Below are positions 1 to 8,506 of a DNA stretch of 64,000 nt, piece by piece. The translations under genes were made by a program, and so were the position numbers. Every line of letters starts with the position of its first letter. The first letter of the stretch is position 1. Origin of the DNA: Rhizobium sp. Leaf453 (GTDB lineage Bacteria > Pseudomonadota > Alphaproteobacteria > Rhizobiales > Rhizobiaceae). The stretch spans positions 124,889-188,888 of the forward strand of contig NZ_LMRG01000012.1 of NCBI RefSeq assembly GCF_001425605.1, written 5' to 3'. The notes under the pieces are model-generated. The model was not told the origin of the DNA. It ran no database searches and saw only the letters and a list, made by a program, of their open reading frames with translations.

Positions 1-1782
1 GCTGCCTTCGATCGTGAAGTCGTTGTAGTTCGCCTCAAGACCGACATTGTAGTTGTCCGACGTCACCGGCTCCGGTCCGTCGCCATAAACCCAGTTGGGG
101 TTCATGATGAAGTTTTCGGCAAGCGGAATACCGGCCCAGACGTGCGAATATCCGGCCTTGGCAGTCAGCAGGTCCTCGACGATGTCGTACTCGCCTGAAA
201 CATTGCTGCTGAAGCCTGAATTGTTCCATTCTTCGCCGGTGGTTCCGGTGAATTTCTGGGTATCGCCGCGTGCGCCGAAGGACAGCCGTGTTCGCTCCCA
301 GGGTTCGAGCCGCGCCTGGGCATAGACGCCGAAATTGCGCGCTTTTTCCGTGGCGGGTTCGAAGGGGTCGTCCAGTTCCGCTTCATCGTTGTAGAAATCG
401 ACGCCGGCGATGACGTTGCCGATATCGAAGGAGAACTTGTTTTCGAACTTGCCGTTGAAGCTGTCGGTTATGCCGGTGTCGGTATAGGACGGAACGCCAC
501 CGCCCGAGGGCAGGTAGATCGGCACTTCCAGCTCGGTCTTGCTGTAGGCAAGCACAAGCTTCGGCTCCCACCAGCCTTCCGGCGTCGTGTCGGTGTAGGT
601 GAAGACGGTGTTCTGGCGATCCATCTTGTAGTCGCGGACACGCGGTTCCCACGGCGGGCGGCCGTCGATAAAGCCAGTATTGGCGCGGAACGGCCGCGGG
701 GCATCGTCGTGAACGCGCTCATGGCTGATTTCGAAGCGGTCGCCGCTGTCGGCTTCGAAGCCGAGCTTGCCGATGCCGCTCAAGAGATCGGTGCTGGTGC
801 CTTCGACTGTGTCGCCATTGCCTGCCGAGAAGTCGTTGCCTTTGCCGAAATTGAAATATCCGAGGAAGTCGATGCCGTCCTGGACGCCGTAGCCGGAAAT
901 CCCGGTGGTGACCGTTTCGCTGTTGAAATTGTAGCTGGAGGTCACGAAACCGCCGAAACCGTTGCCATCGATCAGGTCGCGGGCATCCTTGGTTTCATAG
1001 GCGATGGCGCCGCCCAGCGCGCCGGGGCCGGCATCGGCCGGAGCCACGCCCGCATCGACGCCGACGGCCTTCAGGAGGCCCGGATCGATCAGGTTCGTAC
1101 CGCTGTGGTGGAAAACCTTGTTGTTCTGGCGGCTACCGTCGATGGTGACGGCGAGGTTGGTTTCCTCGATGCCGTGAACATAAACTTTCTGGGACATCGG
1201 CAGGGAACTGCCGACGGAAATCCCCGGTTCGCCGGAGAAGACGTCGGCGATCGTTGCCGGGTTCTTCTGTTCGAGTTCTTCGGCTGAAATCTGGATTTCA
1301 CCGGCGCCGAGCGTGCCGCCACCGCCAAAGACGGAAATCGGGTCGAGGGCGGTTGCGCCGGCAACCTCGACGGCGCCTCCGCCACTGCTTGCCGAAGCCG
1401 GAGAGCCGATGACGGCCGTGCCGCCCGAAATCTGGTAGGAAATGCCCGTGCCGGACAAGAGCTGCGCCAGTGCCTGCTGCGGATCGAGCGTGCCGTTGAC
1501 CGCATTCGAGCGGACGCCGCGCGAGGTGTCGGCGGACAGCGTGACCTGCAGGCCGGACTGGCGGCCGAAGGCGTTGAGAGCACCGGCAAGTGACTGCGCG
1601 GGAATATTGAATGCCCGGCTGGTGCGCGTGGTTTTTTCCTGTGCGAAGGCTGGCTGCAGGGAGCCCAGTGCGAGAGAAGACAGTCCGACGATTGCCGTTG
1701 TGGCAAGCAGGCGCAATCCGATCCTACGGCTGCGGTTTGCCTGGTGACATGTATTTCCATTGCGGCATTTCGGCGAACTCAT
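1..1782 (-). CDS. TonB-dependent outer-membrane receptor, heme/hemoglobin type, C-terminus cut by window edge
   Basis: The first 594 codons are visible and the beta-barrel continues beyond base 1. A signal peptide ends near residue 48 (FAQ). Residues about 57-126 form an STN (secretin/TonB short N-terminal) domain, which marks receptors that signal across the envelope. The plug lies at about 165-270 and contains VHGIEETN, IDGSRQNN and DPGVAPADAGPGALGG-like stretches (here VDAGVAPADAGPGALGG), which I associate with the hemoglobin/transferrin/lactoferrin receptor group (BhuR-like). The role would be energised uptake of heme or another iron ligand. The STN domain and the adjacent FecR/FecI pair support surface signalling like the Bordetella HurIR-BhuR system. 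The ATG at 1782 is chosen because a good signal peptide follows. The substrate is less certain than the family. Confidence 0.85.
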   Translation of the reverse strand, partial: MSSPKCRNGNTCHQANRSRRIGLRLLATTAIVGLSSLALGSLQPAFAQEKTTRTSRAFNIPAQSLAGALNAFGRQSGLQVTLSADTSRGVRSNAVNGTLDPQQALAQLLSGTGISYQISGGTAVIGSPASASSGGGAVEVAGATALDPISVFGGGGTLGAGEIQISAEELEQKNPATIADVFSGEPGISVGSSLPMSQKVYVHGIEETNLAVTIDGSRQNNKVFHHSGTNLIDPGLLKAVGVDAGVAPADAGPGALGGAIAYETKDARDLIDGNGFGGFVTSSYNFNSETVTTGISGYGVQDGIDFLGYFNFGKGNDFSAGNGDTVEGTSTDLLSGIGKLGFEADSGDRFEISHERVHDDAPRPFRANTGFIDGRPPWEPRVRDYKMDRQNTVFTYTDTTPEGWWEPKLVLAYSKTELEVPIYLPSGGGVPSYTDTGITDSFNGKFENKFSFDIGNVIAGVDFYNDEAELDDPFEPATEKARNFGVYAQARLEPWERTRLSFGARGDTQKFTGTTGEEWNNSGFSSNVSGEYDIVEDLLTAKAGYSHVWAGIPLAENFIMNPNWVYGDGPEPVTSDNYNVGLEANYNDFTIEGS

Positions 1783-1845
1783 TGTACCCCCGTCTCGGTT
1801 TCCCGCGCAGTGCCCCGCATGCGCTTCCAACCAAAGACGACCGGC

Positions 1846-1878
1846 TCCGGATTTTTTTTCATCCAATCCGGATTTTTT
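1846..1878. repeat. Two 12-bp direct repeats upstream of the TonB receptor
   Basis: TCCGGATTTTTT occurs at 1846-1857 and again at 1867-1878, 21 bp apart start to start (two helical turns). The pair sits in the 115-bp gap between the fecR-like stop and the receptor start. It could be an activator or ECF-sigma promoter element for the receptor. This is inferred from position only. Confidence 0.4.
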
Positions 1879-1897
1879 CCTGATTATTTTTCTCAGC

Positions 1898-2884
1898 TTA
1901 AAATCGGCTGACAACGCGCCCGTATGGCGTCACCTCGCGAACGTTGCCACCAAAGGGTTTGACCAGCGCCGCAAGCGCCTGATCAGGGTCCTTCAGGTCA
2001 TAGAGCCCGGTCACGCGTTGCCTGGCGAGAGAGGGATCCGGAATGCTGATCCAAGCAGAATGGTAGCGCTGCAGCCGTTCGACGGCGGCGGCGACGCTGA
2101 CGTCGTTGACGAACATCTTGCCGCTTCTCCAGGCCGCGATGTCTTCCGGCGCGATCGTATCGCGGATCACGTCGCCGGTCCGGTGATCGACCGCCGCCAT
2201 TTCGCCCGGTGCGAGTTCGAAGTTTTCCTTAAGCCCCGGCATGGAATAGGAAACGGCAACCGTTCCTCGCGCGAGTTCGACGGTTGTCGTGTCATCCGCC
2301 ATCTGCACGTCGAATGCCGTGCCGAGCACGGCGACAGCCACGCCGCCGGCATCGACCGTGAACGGCCGTGACGCGTCGTGGGCGACATCGAAGAATGCCT
2401 CGCCGGTGAGAAGTGTGACCCGGCGGGCGGACGCGGTGATTTCAGTGGCGATCGCGCTATCGCCCGCCATTTCGATGATCGTACCGTCTTCCAGCTTCAC
2501 CGTGCGGCTTTCAGCCGTTTCCGTGATATGGTCGGCCTGCCAGCGGATGAGAAGGGCGGGCGCGGCCAGCAGCACGAGGGCGCTCGCCGCCAGCGCCACG
2601 GCGGTCGCGGCCGCCCAGCGCTTCCATCGCCGCCGCGCAGGCAGGGCCGCGACTGTTGCGGACGGGGCAGGTCTCCACAGATGCTCCAAGGCAGGAGGGA
2701 CTTCGCCGAGCAGCGTCCAGGTTTTCAGTGCCTGTTCCCAGGCGTGCGCGTGGACGGGCGAGCGTGCGAGCCAGTCCTCGAAACCGTGTTCGGTCTGGCG
2801 ACAGTCCGGGCGCGCCTTGAGGTCGAGAAACCAGTCCATGGCCTCTTCCAGGATTGCCGGTGGTATGTGGTTGTCCTGTGTCAA
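1898..2884 (-). CDS. FecR-family anti-sigma / signal transducer
   Basis: 328 aa. The cytoplasmic N-terminal part (residues 1-85) has the DUF4880-like pattern AMDWFLDLKARP...FEDWLARSPVHAHAW. One membrane segment follows a basic cluster (RRRWKRW) at about 91-113. The periplasmic FecR domain (about 120-220) includes RTVKLEDGTIIEM, LTGEAFFDVAHD and VLGTAFDV. FecR proteins bind the STN domain of a TonB receptor and pass the signal to a FecI-type sigma factor. The flanking genes supply both partners: the sigma gene is 110 bp upstream and the receptor is downstream on the same strand. Confidence 0.9.
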   Translation of the reverse strand: MTQDNHIPPAILEEAMDWFLDLKARPDCRQTEHGFEDWLARSPVHAHAWEQALKTWTLLGEVPPALEHLWRPAPSATVAALPARRRWKRWAAATAVALAASALVLLAAPALLIRWQADHITETAESRTVKLEDGTIIEMAGDSAIATEITASARRVTLLTGEAFFDVAHDASRPFTVDAGGVAVAVLGTAFDVQMADDTTTVELARGTVAVSYSMPGLKENFELAPGEMAAVDHRTGDVIRDTIAPEDIAAWRSGKMFVNDVSVAAAVERLQRYHSAWISIPDPSLARQRVTGLYDLKDPDQALAALVKPFGGNVREVTPYGRVVSRF

Positions 2885-2994
2885 AATTTCCGCGCCGCCC
2901 GCTTCGCACTTTCCGTGCAGATTTCTAGCCTAATCATCCCCTGTCCTACAAAGACGAACTGTGAACGATTTTTTTTCACACTCATTGCGGGTTT

Positions 2995-3507
2995 TTACGA
3001 TGCGTTGGCGGTGAGCATCGTGGCGACCCGCATCATGGCCGTGCGGACGTGGCGATGGGCGGTCGCGACCGAGATATCCAGATGCGCCGCTATCTCTTCA
3101 AGTGTGTAGCCACCGAAACGATGCATCTCCAGAGCAACGCGCACCTCGACCGGCAGATCGTCGAGGATTTCAGATATTCGCCTGATCTCATCGGTCACCG
3201 CAACGAAATCCTCCGGTGTCGGCACTTCGTTCGGGATGGACCAGTAGGGCGGTTCGTTCTGCTGCTCGCGGTTTTCCAGCTTCTGGCGTTTGAGGAAGTC
3301 GAAGGAGAGGTTGCGAACGATCTTGTAGAGATAGGCCAGTGTCTGGGTGGAGGAACCGGCATTGGTATTGGCGGGTGCGAACCGAAGGAAGGCATCCTGA
3401 ACGATATCCTCCGCCGTTTCCCGCGATCCGAGAATACGCGTGGCATAGGCAATGAGGGCCGAGCGGTTGGCGATGTAGACGTCATGGCGTGTTTCGACAT
3501 CGATCAT
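2995..3507 (-). CDS. ECF sigma factor, FecI-like
   Basis: 170 aa from the ATG at 3507. Region 2 is seen in ALIAYATRILGSRETAEDIVQDAFLRF and LAYLYKIVRNLSFDFLKR. Region 4 is seen in LDDLPVEVRVALEMHRFGGYTLEEIA followed by LDISVATAHRHVRTAM, a helix-turn-helix. The protein should direct RNA polymerase to the promoter of the linked receptor once FecR is triggered. The frame stays open upstream to 3726, but those residues do not look like a sigma factor. The start has no strong ribosome-binding site and is uncertain. Confidence 0.88.
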   Translation of the reverse strand: MIDVETRHDVYIANRSALIAYATRILGSRETAEDIVQDAFLRFAPANTNAGSSTQTLAYLYKIVRNLSFDFLKRQKLENREQQNEPPYWSIPNEVPTPEDFVAVTDEIRRISEILDDLPVEVRVALEMHRFGGYTLEEIAAHLDISVATAHRHVRTAMMRVATMLTANAS

Positions 3508-3853
3508 GCGGTCAATCCGATTTGCGGCGCAGCGGTGGTCTGCAGCGCTTCGATCCTCATTGCGGCATTCCATGCACGGGGTCAGGTGCATATAAGCCAT
3601 ACTTAAATCATGCGATTGGCGTGCGCTATAACATGCTAAAACAAAGTTGTCTGTGTTTCTCAAGTTTATTTTTGCATTGCTGAAATTTTTGCGCCGGGGG
3701 CCGCCATCACCACCCCTGCAAGGCATGCATGGGTGCGTTGCCGCTTTCGCGCTGTTCGAAAAATGGGGGTAGGCTTATATTCCAGCCATCAAATGACAAC
3801 GGCGCCAAGCACTGGCAGCCGGTCAGAAGAGAGACCCAGGAAAGGGGATTATC
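3508..3853. other. Intergenic region between the sigma gene and the DUF1127 gene
   Basis: 346 bp between divergent genes. The stretch at about 3590-3690 is clearly AT-richer than its surroundings and probably carries the promoter of the sigma/anti-sigma operon. Iron regulation (RirA, Irr or Fur) would be expected, but I could not recognise a convincing box. The last 15 bp contain the AGGAAAGGGG ribosome-binding site of the DUF1127 gene. Confidence 0.5.
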
Positions 3854-4000
3854 ATGAACGTAGCACGCTCTTTCAACAATTGGCGCAAGTACCGTCAGAC
3901 GGTTTCCGAACTCGGCCGCATGACGACCCGCGAATTGCGCGACCTCGGCATCGACCGCGCCGACATCCAGAGCATCGCACGCGCTTCCGTCGCTCGCTAA
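3854..4000 (+). CDS. DUF1127 (YjiS-like) small protein
   Basis: 48 aa, with arginine- and tryptophan-containing N-terminus (FNNWRKYRQTVSELGRM) and the family core TTRELRDLGIDRADI. DUF1127 peptides are abundant in Rhizobiales. Several have been linked to phosphate, growth-phase or sRNA-related regulation, but this member's role cannot be read from sequence. AGGAAAGGGG lies just upstream of the ATG. A strong terminator follows 36 bp after the stop, so it looks like a highly expressed single-gene transcript. Confidence 0.9.
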   Translation: MNVARSFNNWRKYRQTVSELGRMTTRELRDLGIDRADIQSIARASVAR

Positions 4001-4035
4001 GAGCGCCGAAAACATTCGGACTGAACTCCGTGGAA

Positions 4036-4064
4036 ACGCCCGCTCCCCTGCAGCGGGCGTTTTT
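4036..4064 (+). terminator. Rho-independent terminator of the DUF1127 gene
   Basis: ACGCCCGCT (4036-4044) pairs perfectly with AGCGGGCGT (4052-4060) around a 7-nt loop, and is followed by a run of five T. Confidence 0.9.
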
Positions 4065-4106
4065 GCGTTTGCGTTCCATCGTGACACTGTCGCCACGCTT
4101 CGCCGC

Positions 4107-5174
4107 TTATTTTCCGAAACGCTTTTTCTGAAGGACCTTGTTGCCGCGCGGACCGGTGAATTGCGGCGTGTTGGTCCGGTTCTCATCCTGCAGCTTGCGC
4201 CAGCGATCCAGTCGTTCGGCCGGCAGTGTGCCGGCTTTTATGGCCGCCTGGACGGCGCAGCCCGGCTCGTGGGCATGCGTGCAATCGCGGAACTTGCAGG
4301 AGGGGGCAAGATCGGTGATCTCGGCAAACAGCGTATCGATGCCCTCGGCGGAATCGCTGACATGCAGGGTTCGCATGCCCGGCGTGTCGATCACCCAACC
4401 GCCGCCGGCGATGGGGTGCATCGAACGTGCGGTTGTCGTGTGCTTTCCCTTGGCGTCCCGTTCGCGGATGCCGCCCGTTTGCTGTTGCTCATCCTCCTCC
4501 AGACCGGCCAGCGTATTGACCAGCGTCGATTTGCCGACGCCGGAGGAACCGATCAGCGCCACCGTCTGGCCCATACCGCACCAGGGCGCGAGCACATTGG
4601 CGGCATCGGCCAGTTTGGCATTTAGCGCCACGACGGGAAGATCGCGCTGTAGGCCTTGCGCCTCCCGGATATAGATATTCACATCATCCGCCAAATCGGC
4701 CTTGGTCAGCACCATCACCGGATTTGTCCCGGCCTGGTTCGCCAAGGCGAGATAGCGCTCCAGCCGGGCCGGGTTGAAATCAGCGTTGCAGGAGGTGGCT
4801 ATAAACAGCGTATCCACGTTCGCCGCGCCGAGCTGATGCGTCTTGCGGCCTTCGGTGCGGCGCTGCAGCAGGGTTTTTCGATCCAGCCGGCGGTGGAATG
4901 CCATGTTTTCCGGATCGGCCAGCACCCAGTCGCCGACGGCGAAATCGGCGGTATTGATCTGGATGTCGATCGCCAACCGTTCCGGGCCGATCTCCGACAT
5001 GATGCTCAAACGGGTACGATGGACCTCCGCGATACGTCGCGGGAGAAGTTCGGATTCGTCCGGTTCGACTTGGGATGCGAAAAAATCGGACCAGCCTAGG
5101 GAGGCGAGAAACGCTTGTTCGGAAGGTGTCGTCACAGTTCCATCCGGAGATACGGTGTTGCGTTCATTGGACAT
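4107..5174 (-). CDS. rsgA: Ribosome small-subunit-dependent GTPase RsgA (YjeQ)
   Basis: 355 aa. It shows the circularly permuted GTPase order typical of RsgA: TKAD (G4, 157-160) comes before GSSGVGKST (Walker A/G1, 209-217) and DTPG (G3, 263-266). An N-terminal OB-fold-like region (about 40-115) precedes them, and a C-terminal zinc-binding cluster CKFRDCTHAHEPGC follows at about 292-305. RsgA assists late 30S subunit maturation. The gene stands alone, with 3' ends of neighbours not overlapping. Confidence 0.95.
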   Translation of the reverse strand: MSNERNTVSPDGTVTTPSEQAFLASLGWSDFFASQVEPDESELLPRRIAEVHRTRLSIMSEIGPERLAIDIQINTADFAVGDWVLADPENMAFHRRLDRKTLLQRRTEGRKTHQLGAANVDTLFIATSCNADFNPARLERYLALANQAGTNPVMVLTKADLADDVNIYIREAQGLQRDLPVVALNAKLADAANVLAPWCGMGQTVALIGSSGVGKSTLVNTLAGLEEDEQQQTGGIRERDAKGKHTTTARSMHPIAGGGWVIDTPGMRTLHVSDSAEGIDTLFAEITDLAPSCKFRDCTHAHEPGCAVQAAIKAGTLPAERLDRWRKLQDENRTNTPQFTGPRGNKVLQKKRFGK

Positions 5175-5408
5175 CTCGTCTCGTAATTGATGGACTGCTC
5201 ATAGCAGAATGGCCATCGGCACCCAAGCCTCTACGCGCGGGCAGCATGTTCAAAGCCGCAAAATCGGTGCCTGCAAACAGCTGTGTTTTTGAAAATTGGT
5301 ATCATTGCCAAAAGCGGGCGGTTGGGTGAAGACTTGTCGCCGCCTGCTTCGGACAGGCAGCCTGCGCGGCGCGCTGTCAACGGAACCGGTTGGAAAGTAC
5401 GGTTTGCA

Positions 5409-5885
5409 ATGGATTACCTAGTCAATCTGTCGCTGGTGACTCCAGCCCCCGAGCTCGACGCGCGGATGAAGTCGGCGGATGTCACCGTACGGCGCGCGCT
5501 TGCGCCCGAACTGGAATTGGTGACCGGCTGGATCCGGGAAAAATTCGGTTCCGGCTGGGCCAGCGAAACCGCTATCGCCTTCGCGCGCCAGCCTCCGACC
5601 TGTTTTCTCGCGACGAGAGGCGGCAAGCTGATCGGTTTTGCCTGCCATGAATCGATCGCACGCGGATTTTTCGGCCCGACCGGCGTCGATGAGGCGGCAC
5701 GGGGCGAGGGTATCGGCCACGCGCTGCTTCTGGCGAGCCTGCTGGACCTGAAGACGATGGGCTACGGCTACGCCATTATCGGCGATGTCGGCCCCTCGGC
5801 ATTTTATGAACGAACGGTCGGTGCAACGCCGATCCCCAATTCCGCGCCCGGCGTCTATGCCGGATTGTTGACAAGCGCCGACTGA
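5409..5885 (+). CDS. GNAT-family N-acetyltransferase
   Basis: 158 aa from the ATG at 5409. The acetyl-CoA-binding motif A is visible as VDEAARGEGIGHALLLASLL, followed by AIIGDVGPSAFYERTVGA near the C-terminus, a GNAT layout. The frame extends upstream to 5283 but without conserved-looking sequence. It lies 16 bp upstream of the hexosaminidase gene on the same strand, so the two are probably co-transcribed and may both act on amino-sugar material. The acceptor is unknown. Confidence 0.8.
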   Translation: MDYLVNLSLVTPAPELDARMKSADVTVRRALAPELELVTGWIREKFGSGWASETAIAFARQPPTCFLATRGGKLIGFACHESIARGFFGPTGVDEAARGEGIGHALLLASLLDLKTMGYGYAIIGDVGPSAFYERTVGATPIPNSAPGVYAGLLTSAD

Positions 5886-5901
5886 GATTCCCGGGAGCAG
5901 C

Positions 5902-7929
5902 ATGATGACAAAGACGATGCGAGGCAATTTTCGCCTGGAGACTTTCTGGGTACCGGCTGCGACGGGTGAGGCGCCGGTTTATTCCATCGCGCTGACCAAT
6001 GATGGCGATCAGCCGATCTCGGACTTCACCCTCTGCGTGTCCGGTCCCGCGCGCATCGATCCGGCCGCGAGCGTTGAGGGCGGACGATTGCTCGTGCGCC
6101 TGTCGAACCACGCGGAGTTCGCGCCGCCGCCGGGCTTCGTGCTTCAGTCGGGCGAAACCTGGACGATGAAGGCACACGGGATGAGCTATCATCCGAAACA
6201 CTGGACCGATGGCGCCAATGCCGGCTACGTCGTGCTGGCTGACCGGAGCGCCGTTCCGGTCACGGTCGCGCCGACGCTTGCGAAGGGGGACAATGCGCCC
6301 CTGACCCGCGGCGCCGTCGTCTATCCGGTTCCGAAGGTCGCTCCGGTCACCGTGTCGATCGTGCCCTGGCCGGAAAAGGTTGCCGTTTCCGGCGTGATTG
6401 CCCCGCCGGCCGGGTTTGATCTTCGTTCCGAGGTTATCGAAGCCGATGCAGCGGCGCAGGCCTTCGCCAAGCTCGCGCAGGCGCTGTTCCCCGTCGAAGG
6501 TATCGTTCGCTCGGCTGCCGAAGGCGGGTTTCCGGTGTCGCTTGCTGTCCGTGATGGCTTTGCGCCGGAGTCTTATAAGATCGAGTTTTCAGCCACCGGC
6601 GTGACAATCGAGGCAGGCACGCGCACTGGCTTGCTCTATGGCCTGATCACACTCGGCCAGATCCTGCGCGCCGCACGACAATATCCTGAGACATTCACCT
6701 TTCCGGCGGCTGGCGAGATCGTTGATGCGCCAGCACTTGGTTGGCGTGGCGTTCATCTCGACGTTGCCCGTCAATTCTACGGCACGGCCGAAGTTGCGCA
6801 ATTCCTGCGCATTCTCGCCTGGAACAAGCTCAATCGCTTCCACTGGCACCTGTCGGACGACGAAGCCTGGCGCGTGGAGATCGATGCCTATCCCGCCCTG
6901 ACCGAGATCGGCGCCTGGCGTGGCCACGGCCTGAAGATCCCACCGCTCCTGGGGTCTGGGCCGCAGATGACTGGCGGTTATTACAGCAAGGCGGCCATCC
7001 GCGAAATCGTCGCACTGGCCTCAAGCCTCGGCATTGCGGTCGTGCCTGAGATCGATGTCCCCGGCCATTGTTATGCAATGCTGCAGGCAATCCCCGAACT
7101 GCGCGATCCCGACGAGGCGGGCAGTTACTATTCGGTCCAGGGATTTCCGGACAATTGCCTCAATCCCGTGCGTGAAGAAACCTATCAGGTGCTTGAAACG
7201 ATCTTCGACGAACTGATCGAACTGTTCCCGTCGAAGATCATTCACATCGGTGCCGACGAAGTTCCCCTCGGCGCCTGGTCCGGTTCACCCATGGCGCTGG
7301 CGCGTCTCAATGAGGTTGGTGGCAAGGCGATGGCTGATGCGCATGCCGCGCGTCTGAACGTCGTCACCAATACGCACGGTGCCGACGAGATCGACGGATC
7401 GGGCGCAGCCGTCCTGCAGGCGGAGTTCCTTGCACGCATCCAGGCGTTTCTCGCTTCACGCGGCTGCGTTACCGGCGGCTGGCAGGAGGCGGCGCACGGT
7501 AATGTCATCGACAAGACCAAGTCGACGCTGTTCGGCTGGCGCACGGTCGAGGCGTCCGCCGCCTTGGCTGGCGAGGGCTATGACATGGTCGTCTGCCCCG
7601 GTCAGGTCTATTATCTCGACATGGCCAATAGCCAGGCCTGGTCGGAGCCGGGCGCCAGCTGGGCCGGTTGGTCGGATCCAGAGAAGCTCTACACGTTCAA
7701 TCCCGTGGAAGGCTGGAGCGATGCGCAGAAAAGGCATCTGCTCGGGGTCCAGTGCTGTATCTGGTCGGAGCCGATGACTGATCGCGGCGTTTTTGATCGG
7801 CTGGTTTTTCCCCGTCTGTCGGCTCTGGCGGAAACTGGATGGACGCTGCCGAAGCGCAAGTCTTTCGCCCGATTCGCGGCCTTGGCCGGTCTGATGCCCA
7901 TTCTTTATGGCATCTATGAAAAGCCATGA
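5902..7929 (+). CDS. Beta-N-acetylhexosaminidase, glycoside hydrolase family 20
   Basis: 675 aa. A beta-sandwich-like N-terminus is followed by a GH20b-type domain (about 150-270, with TRTGLLYGLITLGQIL). The GH20 TIM barrel then begins at GWRGVHLDVARQFY. It contains LNRFHWHLSDDEAWR, VPEIDVPGHCYAML and the catalytic pair Asp452-Glu453 in HIGADEVP. The enzyme removes terminal GlcNAc or GalNAc from chitooligosaccharides or glycans. No signal peptide is evident, so it is probably cytoplasmic and acts on imported oligosaccharides. Confidence 0.93.
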   Translation: MMTKTMRGNFRLETFWVPAATGEAPVYSIALTNDGDQPISDFTLCVSGPARIDPAASVEGGRLLVRLSNHAEFAPPPGFVLQSGETWTMKAHGMSYHPKHWTDGANAGYVVLADRSAVPVTVAPTLAKGDNAPLTRGAVVYPVPKVAPVTVSIVPWPEKVAVSGVIAPPAGFDLRSEVIEADAAAQAFAKLAQALFPVEGIVRSAAEGGFPVSLAVRDGFAPESYKIEFSATGVTIEAGTRTGLLYGLITLGQILRAARQYPETFTFPAAGEIVDAPALGWRGVHLDVARQFYGTAEVAQFLRILAWNKLNRFHWHLSDDEAWRVEIDAYPALTEIGAWRGHGLKIPPLLGSGPQMTGGYYSKAAIREIVALASSLGIAVVPEIDVPGHCYAMLQAIPELRDPDEAGSYYSVQGFPDNCLNPVREETYQVLETIFDELIELFPSKIIHIGADEVPLGAWSGSPMALARLNEVGGKAMADAHAARLNVVTNTHGADEIDGSGAAVLQAEFLARIQAFLASRGCVTGGWQEAAHGNVIDKTKSTLFGWRTVEASAALAGEGYDMVVCPGQVYYLDMANSQAWSEPGASWAGWSDPEKLYTFNPVEGWSDAQKRHLLGVQCCIWSEPMTDRGVFDRLVFPRLSALAETGWTLPKRKSFARFAALAGLMPILYGIYEKP

Positions 7930-8506
7930 ACTGCCCTGACCTTGAATTTCCCGATGTCGCGGAAAGATATGCGGCGCAAACGGATTAGGTGACTGAAAAC
8001 ATGACGAAAACGGGAAACAATTAAAAATTGTATTTTTTCCGCAAGATTTTTTAGAGGCAGCTGATGAAATCAACCTTCGGCCGCCCTTTCCAGTGGGCGG
8101 GCATCTGCGCCAGAATTGGGCGTTTGTTCGTCAATTCCCTGGTTTCCTTGGTGGTGCGAAGAATTACCATTTCCAAACGATGACTTCTTATAGATGAAAG
8201 TATCGTTTCATCTTTAATTCGGAAATTGTCACAAACTTTAATTATTCCTTCAGCTATCATACCAATAGTTGTATGCGTGCAACTGAGTAGTGGCTCAGGC
8301 ATGACGCAAACGCACAAGCCGAACGATCCGGCATGTTCCCAATTGATATGTAACATTCCCGATGTGGGGGCTTACCGTCGGCGCGTTGCCAGCTTTGCGG
8401 CCGCGACGATGACTCCGAGAGTCACAAGCTCAGCAGATGGAATGTTGCATGCGGATGTTTGAGAGCAAACACCGCACAATCGACCAAATGCCCAAGGAGG
8501 CGTTGC
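7930..8506. other. 577-bp intergenic region, AT-rich in the middle
   Basis: It contains a weak possible terminator near 8017-8038 and then a stretch (about 8110-8330) of lower GC than the flanks. A 101-codon minus-strand frame (8051-8356) covers this stretch but has no convincing ribosome-binding site or recognisable domain. I see no RNA gene. The chemoreceptor promoter should lie in the last 200 bp. Confidence 0.4.
8017..8038 (+). terminator. Weak possible terminator after the hexosaminidase gene
   Basis: ACAATT (8017-8022) and AATTGT (8026-8031) form a short AT-only stem, followed by ATTTTTT. The stem is weak, so activity is doubtful. Confidence 0.3.

Noticed and set aside
8076-8100. Terminator at CCGCCC/GGGCGG
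   Set aside because: The 6-bp stem is not followed by a T run on either strand.
8051-8356. 101-codon minus-strand frame in the AT-rich island
   Set aside because: No ribosome-binding site at a sensible spacing and no recognisable family. Kept only as a remark in the intergenic entry.
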